Source of the DNA: Mytilinidion resinicola
Taxonomy: Eukaryota; Ascomycota; Dothideomycetes; Mytilinidiales; Mytilinidiaceae
Direction of reading: 5' to 3'
NCBI RefSeq assembly: GCF_010093595.1
Contig: NW_022985453.1
Coordinates: 697,649 to 761,648 of the forward strand
DNA length: 64,000 nucleotides
Of this stretch, positions 10,462 through 21,715 are shown piece by piece (position 1 is the stretch's first letter; the number at the start of each line of letters is the position of its first letter). The notes beneath the pieces were generated by a model. That model did no database searches. It was given only the letters and a program-made list of their open reading frames with translations, and was not told the DNA's origin. Both the position numbers and the translations under genes were made by a program.

Positions 10462-12018
10462 TCACCGTACCTGCTCCTCCGCCAACCTCTCCAAATCCCC
10501 CCTCACCCTCTCCCCAATCACCCCAACAATCACCCCCTCGTCCCCCTCCAACCCCAACACCCCCTTCTGCCACGACGCCGCCACCACCATCTCACCCCCC
10601 TTCCGACTCGCAACCGCAAAACTTATAGGTGCTCCCGTCGCACTCGCCGGCTGCACCATCAACGTCCGCCCCAGCTTCCACTTCCCCGCCTCTGCTTCAC
10701 CAGGGTCAAACGCCATAACATTCGTAAGTTCATAACTACAATCCCTCTCTTTTCCGATATGCTTCGTCAACCACATCCGGAAATGCGCCAGGTACTTCAG
10801 CAGTCCAACGGGTTGGTCCGAGAGCGTGGAGGCGGTAGCCGCGAGCTTGGCGCTCGTGCTGCGCGCAGCGGCCCACATAGCCTCTGTAACGACGCTTTCG
10901 GAGCTGGGCGGGGATTGGGCTTCCGATGGCGACATCCGGGGGAAGATCTCGAAGGCCGCGTTCGTGAGGACGGCCATCTCATGATTCGAGACCGAGGGGA
11001 TCATGCGGCGGAGATTAATAGGGCTTTGGGCGCCGAAGGACCCGGCGGCCTTGCCTTTCTCTGGCTCATCGGGGATCACGGCGCTGAGAGCGCGGACGAC
11101 GAGTTGGTGGAGCAGGCCGGTGAGTTTGGTGTCGTGCGCTCGGCAAGCCTGGAGGACGGCGGTGAGGATGGGGGCGGGGATGACGATGAGCGAGAGGCTG
11201 GTGTGGAAGTTGGAGGGGTCGTAGGTGTAGGGGGTTGCGCGCCACATGTCTGGGGAGGAGGGATTTATTTCTCGCGGGATACCGAGGGCGGAGGCGATGG
11301 GGGAGGGGAGGTAGGTACCTAGTAGGGGGCCGAGGAGGAAGGACCAGGAGATGGGCATTGGGGTGGCATCTAGAGGTGGTAATAGAGGGTCGGAGGGTGC
11401 TGTGACAAGAGGGTTCAAGTCGGGAGTGGTGGAGGCGTTTAGGCCGCGGAGGAAGGTTTCGTGGAATGCGAGTCCCGACTGGCCGTCACCATGGGCGTGA
11501 GAGGTTGAGAAGATTATGTAGTATTCTCCTTTCTGTTGAACTATAGGGAGAACTACGATTTTCCAGGGCAGGACGTTGGGCAGGAAGGGGTAGTGTTCGT
11601 CAAGCTCTTCAGCGAGTGCTTCCTGGAGCTGTGCGAGCCCATCTTTTGGATCTGCTTTCAACGATTCTGGATGAACGATCTTGACATTGTTTCGAAGATC
11701 GACGGTCTCTGGTCGAATCCACACGGGTGCTTCAGTCTCGGAGCCGGAGATAGAGCAGCTGAGGATTGGATGCGTAGCTATGCAGAACTTCAAAGCTGGG
11801 AAGAAAGTCTCAGGGGTCACTTTGAGTCCTTCAGCGGCGTCGAAACTGTATTTTGCAGTGATTACGAGATTGTGATAGTAGCCTAGTTCCTGCCGCATAA
11901 TACAGCGGCGCTCCGTCTTGCCTAGAAATTGAAGTCAATACCGGCCTTATCAAGGATAGAAGTTCTCGGATTCTAAGAATTTACCTGCCGCTCTGAGTTT
12001 CGTCATCTTTATCGACAT
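10462..12018 (-). CDS. alcohol acetyltransferase-like acyltransferase
   Basis: Two exons, 12018-11985 and 11921-10462, joined across a 63-nt intron (GTAAAT...CTAG), give 497 aa starting MSIKMTKLRAAGKTERRCIM. The segment MRQELGYYHNLVITAKY and the motif SHAHGDGQSG (HxxxDG type) match the fungal AATase/condensation-domain superfamily (PF07247). These enzymes transfer acyl groups, typically acetyl from acetyl-CoA, to alcohols or sphingoid bases, using the His of HxxxD as base. The first exon is short (34 nt) but completes the family start, ERRCIMRQELG. No signal peptide or clear membrane segment was seen. It lies about 10 kb from the polyketide cluster in a region of unrelated genes, so I do not assign it to the cluster. 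The substrate cannot be told from sequence. Confidence 0.8.
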
Positions 12019-12671
12019 CTTTTCGCAGAGAAGGAGCTATAGATGTGGTGAGAATAGACGAAGTTCTCGGAGCAGGGCGCATGGGGTTTTTACGCCGCGC
12101 GAATAAGTAATCCGACTAGGATTATAAAGGGCTGGGAGTGCTCTCGGTTGATAGCGCTCTGGTCTGTGCCATCCTATCACGATGCGTGAATCTCCGCTAG
12201 ATCCTTCGCAAGCTTATCCTATTTTGGCGGTGGTTTAAGAGGTAAAAGTCAATAGACCAGGAACTACTACCTATTCAATTTGTGCTTATAGCACGTCCAA
12301 GCGAGTGATGGAAATACTCGCTTAAAGCACTATGCATTACGATTGGAGAAGAGTAAAGGGGGTTCAAAAAGGTTACGCAATGTCGTCAGGAAGTTAGTGG
12401 CGGATCACGAGATGTGAATTCGAGCGGGCTATAGCAAATTTCGCGAAAGTCGAACTTTGAAAACCCCCCCGACCTTTGATTTAGCCGTGGTGCCTTCTAC
12501 AGTGCCAGGTCATAAGTTTAAGCACGCGGACATCTCGCTGGCCGGTTCTCACTTTTGCTCGCTCCCTACCACTGTAACAAGGTCCACCATGATGATTTCG
12601 TTCGAAATAGCAGTTTTCTTTATTCAGACAACTTAGATTATAGCCATCTTCTAGTCCATTTTCGAGGTGGG
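12019..12671. other. intergenic, promoter of the acyltransferase-like gene
   Basis: Holds the upstream region of the acyltransferase-like gene and the downstream region of the small membrane protein gene. No conserved gene or repeat seen. Confidence 0.45.
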
Positions 12672-13118
12672 TTATGCGTGTGGATTGTCTTCGGGAGTCT
12701 GGCTAGCTTCTTTCTCTGGATTCTGCTTCGATTGAGGTTTTTCTTCTTCTTGTAACTTCCGTCGAAGCCGGGAGCAGCGATCTTGTTTAAACCCCATCAA
12801 GACAAAGTGGAATGACACGAAGTGGAAGAAGCAGCATTCCCATGTGCTTTCCGTATATTGATCGCAAAAGAGTCCGATGAGGACACAGCTCATCGACAGA
12901 AGGATTATGTACGTGCCTGGCAGTACACCCTCCAAGCGGTTGAGTACTGTTTGGATGTTTGCACTGATAAGTAGGAATTGAAGGATGAAGGAGCTGATTA
13001 TGAGGAGAAGCGGTGGGCATAATTTTAGGGCTTGGTATACATCAGCAGCCAATGCGGATAGGAGGAGAACGCCAGGTATGAACACTGTAGGCTGGACGCG
13101 GGGGTGGGAGGACGGCAT
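12672..13118 (-). CDS. small multi-pass membrane protein, unknown function
   Basis: A 148-residue single-exon frame. Four hydrophobic stretches are visible: around residues 11-30 (VFIPGVLLLSALAADVY), 35-55 (PPLLLIISSFILQFLLI), 70-90 (IILLSMSCVLIGLF) and 95-110 (CCFFHFVSFHFVLMG), followed by a highly charged tail rich in Lys, Glu and Gln (RRKLQEEEKPQSKQNPEKE). This pattern fits a small integral membrane protein with a soluble C-terminal tail. I do not recognise a family and neighbours give no clue. It is kept as a gene because hydrophobic segments and a polar tail in order are unlikely in a random frame, but expression is unproven. Confidence 0.55.
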   Translation of the reverse strand: MPSSHPRVQPTVFIPGVLLLSALAADVYQALKLCPPLLLIISSFILQFLLISANIQTVLNRLEGVLPGTYIILLSMSCVLIGLFCDQYTESTWECCFFHFVSFHFVLMGFKQDRCSRLRRKLQEEEKPQSKQNPEKEASQTPEDNPHA

Positions 13119-13395
13119 AGTAGACTTGGAATTGTTAGACTGGGCTGCTGAAGTGCGAGTAGAGTTTTTAAAGGGGTGTTATGAGAAGCAGAAAGAAGTG
13201 GAGGTATAAGTGGCCTAGATTTCTGTACCTCCCACTAGTGCGCATTCGAAGCTGGGTACTGGCTGTGGGCTATTTGCGGTAGCGGCATAGCGCCACTTCA
13301 CATCCCCTCTCAACCATCACTTACACAGACGTGACGAGGTGCGCTAGAATCGATGACATATACATGTTGCAATACGCAATGGCTGAGATGTTCCC

Positions 13396-13907
13396 GCTGT
13401 GTTGTATTGAGATGATGAAGGTGTTTTCGAGCCGCTAGGGGCTCTTTTTGGGTGGTTTAGTTTAATGGAGACGTTCAACGTCTGATTATGCGTCCTTGTT
13501 GCTGGGATTTTGCGCCCTGTGATTATGATTTGAGGTACCTCAGACGACGGCAGCATGAGCCTAGATGAGTGAAAGAGTAGGTTTGATTTAGGAGGGCTGT
13601 CAAAGGAGAGAGGTTCAAGGGTTGAAATGAGGAAGGGAAGCTGATGATATTGCTAGGGGTCCTCAATTAGGTCGATGTTGTTATGGTTTTGTGTACCGTG
13701 ATAATAAGTTGAAGCATCTCAGACGGCGGCATCCTATAGTCCACACACTGCTTCTAGTGACCTAATTCCGGGTGGTTGTCAAAGGACATCAACAACAGCC
13801 AATGCATGCGAAGCTCACGCTTCAAGGCGTCCTCCAGTAAATACAAAAATATCAGGAAAGAGGAATGCGCTCTTGTGACAGAAAAGAAAAACCCGATACA
13901 TGATTAG
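13396..13907. repeat. dispersed repeat, copy A (first part)
   Basis: Starts GCTGTGTTGTATTGAGATG and shares long near-identical stretches with 20732-21300 in the same orientation, for example GGTGGTTTAGTTTAATG, GTTCAACGTCTGATT, CCAATGCATGCGAAGC and AGGAAAGAGGAATGCGCTC. Differences are mostly single-base changes; copy B has roughly 90 extra bases after its CTTCAAGGCGTC stretch. Continuation of the similarity is found at 15430-15590, so copy A appears split by about 1.5 kb. No open frame or terminal inverted repeat was recognised. Confidence 0.75.
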
Positions 13908-14303
13908 CATCTTGCCGTGCTTGTAGCATCCCGCGGTTACAGTGCATTCGAAAAATAGGAATTACCTCTAACTTGGATCATCGGCTCTCATACGTAAGGG
14001 TAAGGCTAAGATAGATAAAACAAGAGAAGATTTGAAAGCTGAGAGAGCGGGATATCCCGCTTTTGTGGGGGATTACCGACCTCATGAGATCGGATTCTTG
14101 AAGCATAATCAAGCAACAGTTCAAATTCAACATGCCCGTTTCTTGTTTCTTTCAGCGTGTCGAGTTGGAAAGTATGGTCCCTTCTTTGAAGACAAGAGTC
14201 GGTTCTGATACCGCGCTTGCACTCTTCTGATCACGCTCACGTACTCATTCCCGAGTCACTCTCAAGTCAGCACTTCCAATTATTGGAGACGAAATTGAAT
14301 GCT

Positions 14304-15122
14304 CTACAGACTATATCCCTGAAACTCGAAGGCTCTCTGCTCATCCGCCAATCCCACCTCCCTGACCTCTTCACTCTCCCCGATGTTCTCGTAGAACCTC
14401 GCACCGAGCTCCTCCAACCCCTTACAAAACTCCATCATCGTCTCAACACGAGCAAGACGACCCAGGTGTATCCCACCATGGATCAACGCATCCACCTCAT
14501 CATTACTCTTCCCCCACATCGTCTCATATAGGCTCGGATCCAGCAAATTCCCATACTCGTCCCGTCTCCATGCCTCAGGCCCAACTCTCAACGGCAGCGC
14601 CAAGACCAACACCCCGCCCGTCTCTGGCCATCCGAACACGTATTTGCGCCTCTTTTCAACTGCCCACCATTCGGACGTGCACACGTCTTCGTACAGCCAC
14701 GCCATTCCATAGGTCTTGCTGATGTCGATAACCGCCCCACCAGCCCGCCGCATCCGCAGCGCCAGTGCCGCTTCGTCCACATCGGCCCAGCCTTCGTCGG
14801 GCTTTTCTAGGTATTTATGGCCGCTTTGGTCGAGCTCCGTCTTCCATTCTGGGCCGAGCACATAGGTGATCAAGGCAGGCGTGTTTGTTCGCAGGTAGAT
14901 GACGGTGTTCATCTGCCTTTGTTCGGGATACGCCCAGAGGAAGTAATCATATCCCCAGGGGCCGGACTGGACGTTTCCTCCTATTACTTGGTTCCCGTTG
15001 AACCGTAACCGATATTGGTGACGCAGCGGAAAGGGCGTACCAGGGAGATGATCCACGGAGGAGACCACAGCCGCCATGAGGCTAACGACTACCATGAAAC
15101 TCCCACCTGCATCTGGGATCAT
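14304..15122 (-). CDS. hypothetical protein, possibly secreted
   Basis: A 272-aa single-exon frame with no family I can name. The N-terminus contains a hydrophobic run, MVVVSLMAAVVSSV, best read as a signal peptide if translation begins at the second Met (15095) instead of 15122. The rest is rich in Trp, Glu, Arg and Gly (for example YGMAWLYEDVCTSEWWAVEK), has few cysteines and no obvious membrane segment, consistent with a folded globular protein. It lies inside the stretch that separates the two parts of dispersed repeat copy A, so it may have arrived with that inserted DNA. The codon pattern looks protein-like (no long low-complexity run), which is why I keep it as a gene; function is unknown. 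Confidence 0.6.
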   Translation of the reverse strand: MIPDAGGSFMVVVSLMAAVVSSVDHLPGTPFPLRHQYRLRFNGNQVIGGNVQSGPWGYDYFLWAYPEQRQMNTVIYLRTNTPALITYVLGPEWKTELDQSGHKYLEKPDEGWADVDEAALALRMRRAGGAVIDISKTYGMAWLYEDVCTSEWWAVEKRRKYVFGWPETGGVLVLALPLRVGPEAWRRDEYGNLLDPSLYETMWGKSNDEVDALIHGGIHLGRLARVETMMEFCKGLEELGARFYENIGESEEVREVGLADEQRAFEFQGYSL

Positions 15123-15429
15123 TGGCGGTAAGATGAGGTTGCAAATGTACAGGAGCTACGTGGTATGATGAAGCCTGCTTGATCTGGTCAAGTCGCTGGG
15201 TGAGGGGACCTCGGGGCCTATTCTATGTGGCCCCCGCCAAGCGGCCGCACAGCAACACTACGGCGATGCAACAAGGCGAAGTTCCGTCCCAAGGAGGATG
15301 GCTCAGATGACCTGTAAGCGCCTTGATTGCCGTCTCTCACCACGGAGTCAAGTATTCCAGCGTCCTGCTCATGTTTCAAGTGTAAAGCCAGGGGCGTGCA
15401 ATACCTCAGATGCCTTCTGATTACTGGCG

Positions 15430-15590
15430 GATACGCCAGGAGTTTGTCAGATAGATTGAAGTGAACATGAGTTTGTATTGTAGTGAATGTGCGAGCTTAT
15501 ATATGTAATTGAAAAGGCGGAGGTGTATGCCGAGCCAATAGATCTATAGGTCAAAGCTTAAGAGGAATTCCAGCAGTCACCTTCCACGGT
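15430..15590. repeat. dispersed repeat, copy A (second part)
   Basis: Shares CGCCAGGAGTTTGTC-AGATAGATTGAA and, further on, GATCTATAGGTC...ATTCCAGCAG with 21310-21715, which directly follows copy B. In copy B these two parts are almost adjacent, so in copy A they have been separated by the segment 13908-15429. Confidence 0.6.
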
Positions 15591-15818
15591 GCGCAGCTTG
15601 CATTTCCCTCCGCATGCATGAAATTCTATCGACGAGGGAGTCTCGATAATGCGGCACAGGTCTCCATGGGCAATGAAATGGTTGCAAATTTGATGCCAGA
15701 TCTCTTCTCTGGGTGGCGAATCGTGGCATTGCCATCATTCTTCCACCTTTCATATCTTTCCACTCTATCTCCGCTTGTCCCATCCGTTCCTCATCCATAA
15801 GTCTTGCTCCCATCCAGA

Positions 15819-16974
15819 ATGCTACGTCTTCTTCCTTACTTCGCGTTTGTGATCTGTGTGGTTCTTGCCCAAGATCCAAACCTAGCCCCGTAGCCAGATC
15901 CCATCTTACCAAATCCATCAACTGAGAATTTCACCGCTCAATACATGCTATACGGGTGGAACGATTGTAGCGATGGCGAAAAAGGCGCAATACTAGACGC
16001 CTTAAAGGAAAAGTCGACAGTGGTTGGGACCCAAAGCACCTGGACTATCAACTGGAACGGCGCACTTGTGGTTCAATTCTTTGGGTAAGTGATGAGCTGG
16101 ATTTATCTTGCTTTTGCATGTATTCGATTAGTTAATAGCTCTTTCACAGAAGTCCAACCGGTCTACTGGTCAGTCAGATGATATACCCTTTCGGACAGAG
16201 AAACACATTCCTAACTCCGTGAGGTACAGTTCAAAGACTATCGGCAAAAACTGCAGGATAATTTTCATTATGCGTACAAATTCGGCAACGGGAACTGGTT
16301 CACAGGGTACAACACACAAGTGCTCTGTCACGACAAGTCACTTGATGGAGATCACAAAGACGATTATCAAAAGCCAGATGGATGGCCTGGGCATATCATC
16401 GTGGTCTCTAATTACGCCGATGGACATGATGCCATCATGTTCTGTAAGTTACTATCTCACGTTGAAATGGCCCCATCCCGACTACCAGGAAAATGCTAAA
16501 ATTTGCTATTACCTCAAGGCGACTCTTGGTTCAGGCTCCCTCCCCTGAAAGGGGCAATGGAGATAGGGAGGTCTAAGGGAAATGACCGCGATCGCCACAA
16601 CTTGAATTACTACGACAACCGAGCCATTCACTGGATTACGGTCCTGATGATGAAACATGACGTTGGTTCGTGACATGCCGAAGGAACCGGCGGCCAATTT
16701 TCAATGGGTCACAAATTCTTCACCGAAGGTGTTAAGACATGGGTTTCCGATGCCAGGACTGTCGAAATCCTCGTTCTCGAGAGAGATCTCGATTACTTGC
16801 GCCCTCTGGAGAGTGCTGATACATATGGCCGGTATATCTTCCATTCTCTCGGACTATTAGCAGATTCAAGACTGATCCACAGTTTGCAGGTTCGCTATAG
16901 CCAGCTACATCCAGGATGACTCCAAATGGGGTTGGTATCCTGCAAGGCCCTACGTTCCGACAGATTTAGAATAG
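15819..16974 (+). pseudogene. M35-like secreted metallopeptidase gene, broken
   Basis: Five exons can be assembled with good splice sites and matching phases: 15819-16084, 16150-16168, 16230-16443, 16519-16831 and 16890-16974, a 298-codon frame ending PARPYVPTDLE. It begins with a signal peptide (MLRLLPYFAFVICVVLAQ) but carries in-frame stops at 15891-15893 (TAG) and 16671-16673 (TGA). The blocks YGWNDCSDGEKGAILDAL, AIMFCDSWFRLPPL and ADTYGRFAIASYIQ resemble the fungal deuterolysin-like (M35-type) secreted metalloproteases, in order. The zinc-site helix expected before the C-terminal block reads VLMMKHDV, with no HExxH. The intact HExxH occurs in the related gene just downstream (about 18.78 kb). 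Read as a secreted peptidase that lost its active site and was then hit by nonsense changes. A skipped 37-nt intron around the first stop is conceivable but too short to be likely. Confidence 0.65.
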
Positions 16975-17790
16975 GCTAGCAATATGCAACAGCAACTTCC
17001 GGTGATCAGTTAATGATATGTTCTTTTATAGGAGAGGGTTTCCGCCGATACCACTGGCTTTATCATTCCAGGAGTTGGACCTTCAATACGTAGCAATACT
17101 ATGTTCAGCTGTCTGTAGTTGTGTATGTGTGATGAAAGAAGGGAGAGGGGAAGCCATCATTTCTCGCGATTTCTCAAAACACGCCTCTGCACGTATGATA
17201 ATAATAATCGTTAAATAAGTAATTCCACCAATTACCACTAATCGAAGTACCAAGACCCCCGATGGACCTCCGTTGTTTTTTCTAGCTCTAATTCGCGTGT
17301 TGTTTTTAGCACTATGATTTTGTGCCTCACAAAGACTCTCGGACTCAAAACACCCAAGCCGCTACCCAGCCTCAAAGGATGCCAAATAGATGCGACTGAT
17401 AGGAAGTTGATCCAAGCCTAGCGCAGTCCAACACTTCCACAGTCTTCGCCGCGTATCCATCTGTCCTCAAAGCTCTCGGCATATCCTACTCTCCCAATCA
17501 TGGCCCTCCAAGTGTCCGCCTTCCCGCCACGTAGGAAGTTTCGTGGGCCTGAGCAGCTTGAATGCTATTTCAAGAGGTGTATGCCTTACGTTTCGGATAT
17601 GTTTCTTGGCCAGCCACGCCTCATGCCCGGATCCTCACTCTGCGCCGCATGCGTCGTGAGCTCGCTGTGTCCACGTAACGTTCAACCCAATTCTACCTTT
17701 GTATATATAGTAGGAGAAGACTTCAGCGTAGAGGTATTTTCCAGCCTTATTATTATCCTCTTCACATGTGTCTTTAATAGCGTCTTTCTA
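16975..17790. other. intergenic between the two peptidase-like genes
   Basis: No assured gene. A 114-codon plus-strand frame beginning at 17500 ends in hydrophobic sequence and may include unrecognised 5' exons or signal-peptide sequence of the next gene, but I could not assemble it. Confidence 0.4.
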
Positions 17791-17791
17791 G

Positions 17792-19289
17792 TGGTTCATT
17801 TTGCTCTTATATATAACAATACCTGTCTTCGCGGACACTACTAACGAAGATCACAACTACAAGGATGTTCAAATCAAGCCAAATTCTAGGAACAACACCC
17901 TGGGTCCTATGGTTGTATTAACCGAATGGGATAAATGCGTAGTCAAAGATAAATATAGTGATGATGATGATACTAAAAAGAAAATTATCAAAGCTGGATT
18001 CTACGAGATGCAAAAGATAATTCCAGAGGAGCAACAAGACTGTAGACCCGGCGATGCGGGCGAGTAAGTCTGGAAAGCCTCTAGAAAGTACACACATTTA
18101 AGCTGGCTAATACGTAGGGGGGCACCCCTACTAACAACTACAAAATGGATTGGAACGATGCATCAGTACTTAATACTTTTAGACCGCAGTTTTGAAAAAA
18201 GGGAATTAGGCGTACCATTTAAGGTAGTACATTACTCTCCACCGCTTATACGTACTGCTGACCCGCGCTTCCCTGGCAGAGAACATAGACATATTAGGAA
18301 AATGCAAGGAATTTACTCGCCTGACTAACAGTCCCTTTTGATAGGCTCGCCAGACGTTAGATTGGTTTGTCGGATGGAGGTTGCACGTACGTTTCGATGA
18401 TCTACTTAATGAGGTACGTAAAGTTACAGTACACCACTATTCGTAATTTACTAAGCCATTTTTAGTGCGAAGGAACCTTTACGTATGTAGGTCTTACACG
18501 TTTCAATATTACTGCACTATGTATGAATCCGAAAGCCCATAGCTAAGCTACGCAAACTAGACAATACACGGCGGCGACAGGAACAATCATATCAATTTCT
18601 GCCCCAATTATTTCTTGCAGCGGGACCTCGAAGGAGCGATTGCTTCGGCCATGGGTAGCGGGAACACCAGAGACGTGCTGGGACAGTATACAAACAGAGG
18701 TATAAATGTGCGGCGAGACGTTTCAGAGCCGTCATTAATAATGTCAAAATCGTAGCTAATACTCCTTCGCAGCGGGCCCATGAGCTCATGCATGTTAGCT
18801 GGATCGGCAAAGTCTCAGTCAAAACTGCTAATTATATGACCGATGAGACATATTGGAACCACGGGGAAGGAAAGTCGTGAGTTCTCAGTCACTGATCTGC
18901 TCAAAGCGGCACTAACCCCAGTATTACGTAGATTTAAGGCTTATACGCCCACCCAGGTGAAATATCTAGCATATTCCGAAGGGGAACCATTTTATGCTGC
19001 TGCGAATAAGTAAGTATTCTTTCTACTGCTCACTAACTTAGTGAACTAATATCGGGACCAGCCCGCAGAACTATGCGAATTTGGCGATGACCCAATATAT
19101 GATGAGAACTAAGGGTTTCTACATGTAAGTGATATCTCTTAGAGATGAAGAGGTACCAAGGGCTGCTTTAGTGATGCCAATGTCCTCAACAGATCAGGCC
19201 CAGTGTGGGACACAAGGGAAGATCCACCTACACTTGGAAACCAAGACATGCTTCATGACCCGGATGAGTTCGGCACATTTCGCTGCTAA
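17792..19289 (+). CDS. M35-like metallopeptidase with HELMH zinc motif, possibly damaged
   Basis: A second, more divergent member of the family just upstream. Many short exons are implied. In order I see a possible signal sequence ending PVFADTT, WDKCVV...KKKIIKAGF (equivalent to WNDCSDGEKGAILDAL upstream), INFCPNYFLQ, SQRAHELMHVSWIGK, VKYLAYSEGEPFYAAANN, PQNYANLAMTQYMMR and a C-terminal exon ending DEFGTFRC with stop at 19287-19289. HELMH fits the HExxH zinc site, whose Glu is the general base of metallopeptidases. No start ATG in frame with the signal sequence was found, and a one-base frame change seems needed near 18.7 kb between INFCPNYF and HELMH, so it may be a pseudogene or have an intron I misplaced. 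Expected location: secreted. Confidence 0.5.
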
Positions 19290-19715
19290 GTATCATTTTA
19301 CGGGAACACCGGAGCCTCCTGCTCCACTGCCCACTGCGGGAAAAGTTCTAACATCAAGCATTGTATTGGAAATACCTCCGTCTCGCCACTGGGTTGATTA
19401 GATGCCACCATCGGCTCACCGTTTTCAATTCCTTTCATAGAGTTCCGGCTTCTGGCATGGCGGTGTTAAAAGGAGTCACATACAGCATCACATCTTTCAC
19501 ATCAACAAGAGAAAACATGGTGCTTTGCGGACAGATCCAAGGAAGAGACGGAACTCGACACAGGCTCGCTTGTCATCTAGTTTTCCAGTCAATTAGAATA
19601 GTGGAGCTCGTTTGATTTCTTGGCCGAGCCACATCGTCAATGAGGGACATGACCAAGACTTTACGACCCCATTTCGGATGGAAGGGGATGTAGTAGCTGA
19701 GAACATGTTGGCCTG

Positions 19716-19804
19716 GCCGCGCTCTCTGATAGCCGCGCTTTCTGATAGCCGCGCTCTCTGATAGCCGCGCTCTCTGATAGCCGCGCTCTCTGATAACCGC
19801 GCTC
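19716..19804. repeat. 16-bp tandem repeat, about 5.5 copies
   Basis: Unit GCCGCGCTCTCTGATA. Five full copies run 19716-19795 with a single C-to-T change in copy 2, followed by a partial copy that begins with A instead of G. No coding frame uses it convincingly. Confidence 0.9.
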
Positions 19805-20140
19805 ATACAGAGCCCCCCTTATCACTCGTTGAAGCGTTGGGGCCGTTTTGTAACATAGAGACCCGTCAAACTGAACTCCGACGAACACATACACTTAAGA
19901 GGTAAGTACAGAGTAAGAGACTCGATAAACGTAGTTTGGCGGCGGTGTTATCGCCTATTTCGTGGCAATTTGCTGATTATAAAGGTAGAAATCCCGTAGA
20001 AACCCGCCCATACCACGCCCGCTACCATTTCGCCAGCTCGGACCAGGGTGTCTCGAAAGCTTGTGAACCCGACACTGACTTCACCAACGGTTCTCGCATA
20101 GCCTCCTAGCCAGCCAAGCGCTCGGGAGGCAGATCCCTTT

Positions 20141-20518
20141 CTACCGCCCGCAGAGGCAGAAGAAAGTATTTGTCTGGATTATCTCTCCAAGAACCCTGTC
20201 ATTGCGTTGCTAAAAGCCTTACGCTGCCGTCATTGGCTTGTGGTAATTTCCACGAGCGTGTCTACCATATCGTCAATGATGTACCCCGTCATCGCGGGTC
20301 TTTTTTTCAGCACTGAAGGCGACCTTGTAGAATTCTTTATATCATCTAACCCTGGAGCCGTTAGAGCAGGCACCTTTTTTCTCGTCACTTTATCTCACTT
20401 TGTTGGCTTTGCTTCTCGTGCTACCATCGAGCCGATACAGATATCATGGAGTCGCCTTATACCGTTCGAAATCTCGCTGTTCGTGCGAGGAAGAGCGATT
20501 TCCGAACCCACTGGTTGA
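20141..20518 (+). pseudogene. DUF3433-type membrane protein fragment
   Basis: A single open stretch reading ESICLDYLSKNPVIALLKAL, RCRHWLVVISTSVSTISSM and AGLFFSTEGD matches the pattern of the large fungal DUF3433 membrane proteins (acidic lead-in, LDYxSK, basic RxRHW, long hydrophobic segment, STGLF-like block). Those proteins are usually above 800 aa; here only about 125 residues remain and neither flank continues the family. Read as a remnant. Family assignment comes from memory of the pattern, hence moderate confidence. Confidence 0.45.
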
Positions 20519-20731
20519 CGTTCCCTCCGTGGGTTGCCACCAAGTCTCTCCAGAAAAGCTTGGGTAAATTACGAGTACGAGTGGGCCATGATGCCGAAGG
20601 TCCATACTTGCTGGTACTATCCGTCTGCATGTTTCTCCCCGTTTGGGCTCTTCTCAAACTCTGGTTCGGCAAATTTCAACATCCTTCTCGCCGTGAAACG
20701 AATCATCTTCGCAGTCCTGGACGTACGCGGA

Positions 20732-21300
20732 GCTGTGTTGTATTGAGATGGTGGAGGTATATTCAAGCAGCTTGGTGGTTTAGTTTAATGAAAAAGTTCA
20801 ACGTCTGATTGTACGTCCCTGTTGCTGGGGTTTTGCGCACTGTGGTAATGCGTTAAGGTGCCTCGGACGGCGGCAGCCTGAGTCTAGATGAGTTATGGAG
20901 GAGGTCTGATTTAGGGGGCTGTTAAAGGAGAGAGCGTCAAGGGTTGAAATCAGGCAGGGGAACTGATGATATTGCTAGAGCTCCTGAATTAGGTCGATGT
21001 TGTTATGGTTTTGCGTACTGCATAATAAGCTTAGGTACCTTAGACAGCAACAGCCTATAGTCCACACACTTCTTCTAGTGACCTCATCAACATCAGCCAA
21101 TGCATGCGAAGCGCACCCTTCAAGGCGTCTATTTATCTGTATATAGGACCTGGCTTATAACACTCCCTCCTCCTTTCAGAGAGTCGTTCTTGACTCTGCG
21201 CATCCCGATAAAACCTGCAGAAAACCTCCTGTAAGGACAAAAATACCAGGAAAGAGGAATGCGCTCTTGTAACAGAAAAGAAGAAACTGTTACATGATTG
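20732..21300. repeat. dispersed repeat, copy B
   Basis: Same-orientation partner of 13396-13907, starting GCTGTGTTGTATTGAGATG and ending near AGGAAAGAGGAATGCGCTC plus about 50 bases. Contains about 90 bases (around 21130-21235) absent from copy A. Confidence 0.75.
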
Positions 21301-21309
21301 GTCATTGCT

Positions 21310-21715
21310 AACAGAATCGCCAAGAGTTCGTCAGATAGATTGAATTGAATATGAGATTATATTAAGGTAAATAAGTGATACGTGATGGAAAGCAGAGTAA
21401 CGTGTTGGAAGATAGCAATCTGACGCCCTCGGCCACGTGACTTTGGATCTACCGGTCACATGCAGACATCTCCCATATTATATATGGGCTTTGCACCTCG
21501 AGTGGAATACAATAAATGATTCACTTCAACATAACGTGACTTTGTGAAGCTATGTAGGACGGAAGCTGATGTTGTAGCTACGCACTTGTACGTATGAAGC
21601 TGTATAGATCTACACTTACTGTGGATGTAGATGCGGAGGAGTATGCAGAGCTTATAGATAATATAGATCTAGATGAGGATCCACAGGTCTGAGCTTGAGA
21701 GTGATTCCAGCAGCC
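21310..21715. repeat. dispersed repeat, copy B continuation
   Basis: Parts of this stretch match 15430-15590: GTCAGATAGATTGAA near the left end and AGATCTA...GATTCCAGCAG near the right end. The middle (about 21370-21590) is not shared, so this is a patchy match. Confidence 0.5.

Noticed and set aside
10759..11322. 187-codon plus-strand frame opposite the acyltransferase
   Set aside because: Gly/Glu-rich translation is the antisense of the true gene.
10462..12018. Acyltransferase-like gene as the missing release enzyme of the HR-PKS
   Set aside because: It lies more than 10 kb outside the cluster with decayed DNA between, belongs to the AATase rather than a cluster release family, and shows no GC-rich composition like the cluster.
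15887..15926. A 37-nt intron that would remove the TAG at 15891
   Set aside because: Too short for a fungal intron and the frame reads through in phase with plausible Pro-rich linker; a nonsense change is simpler.
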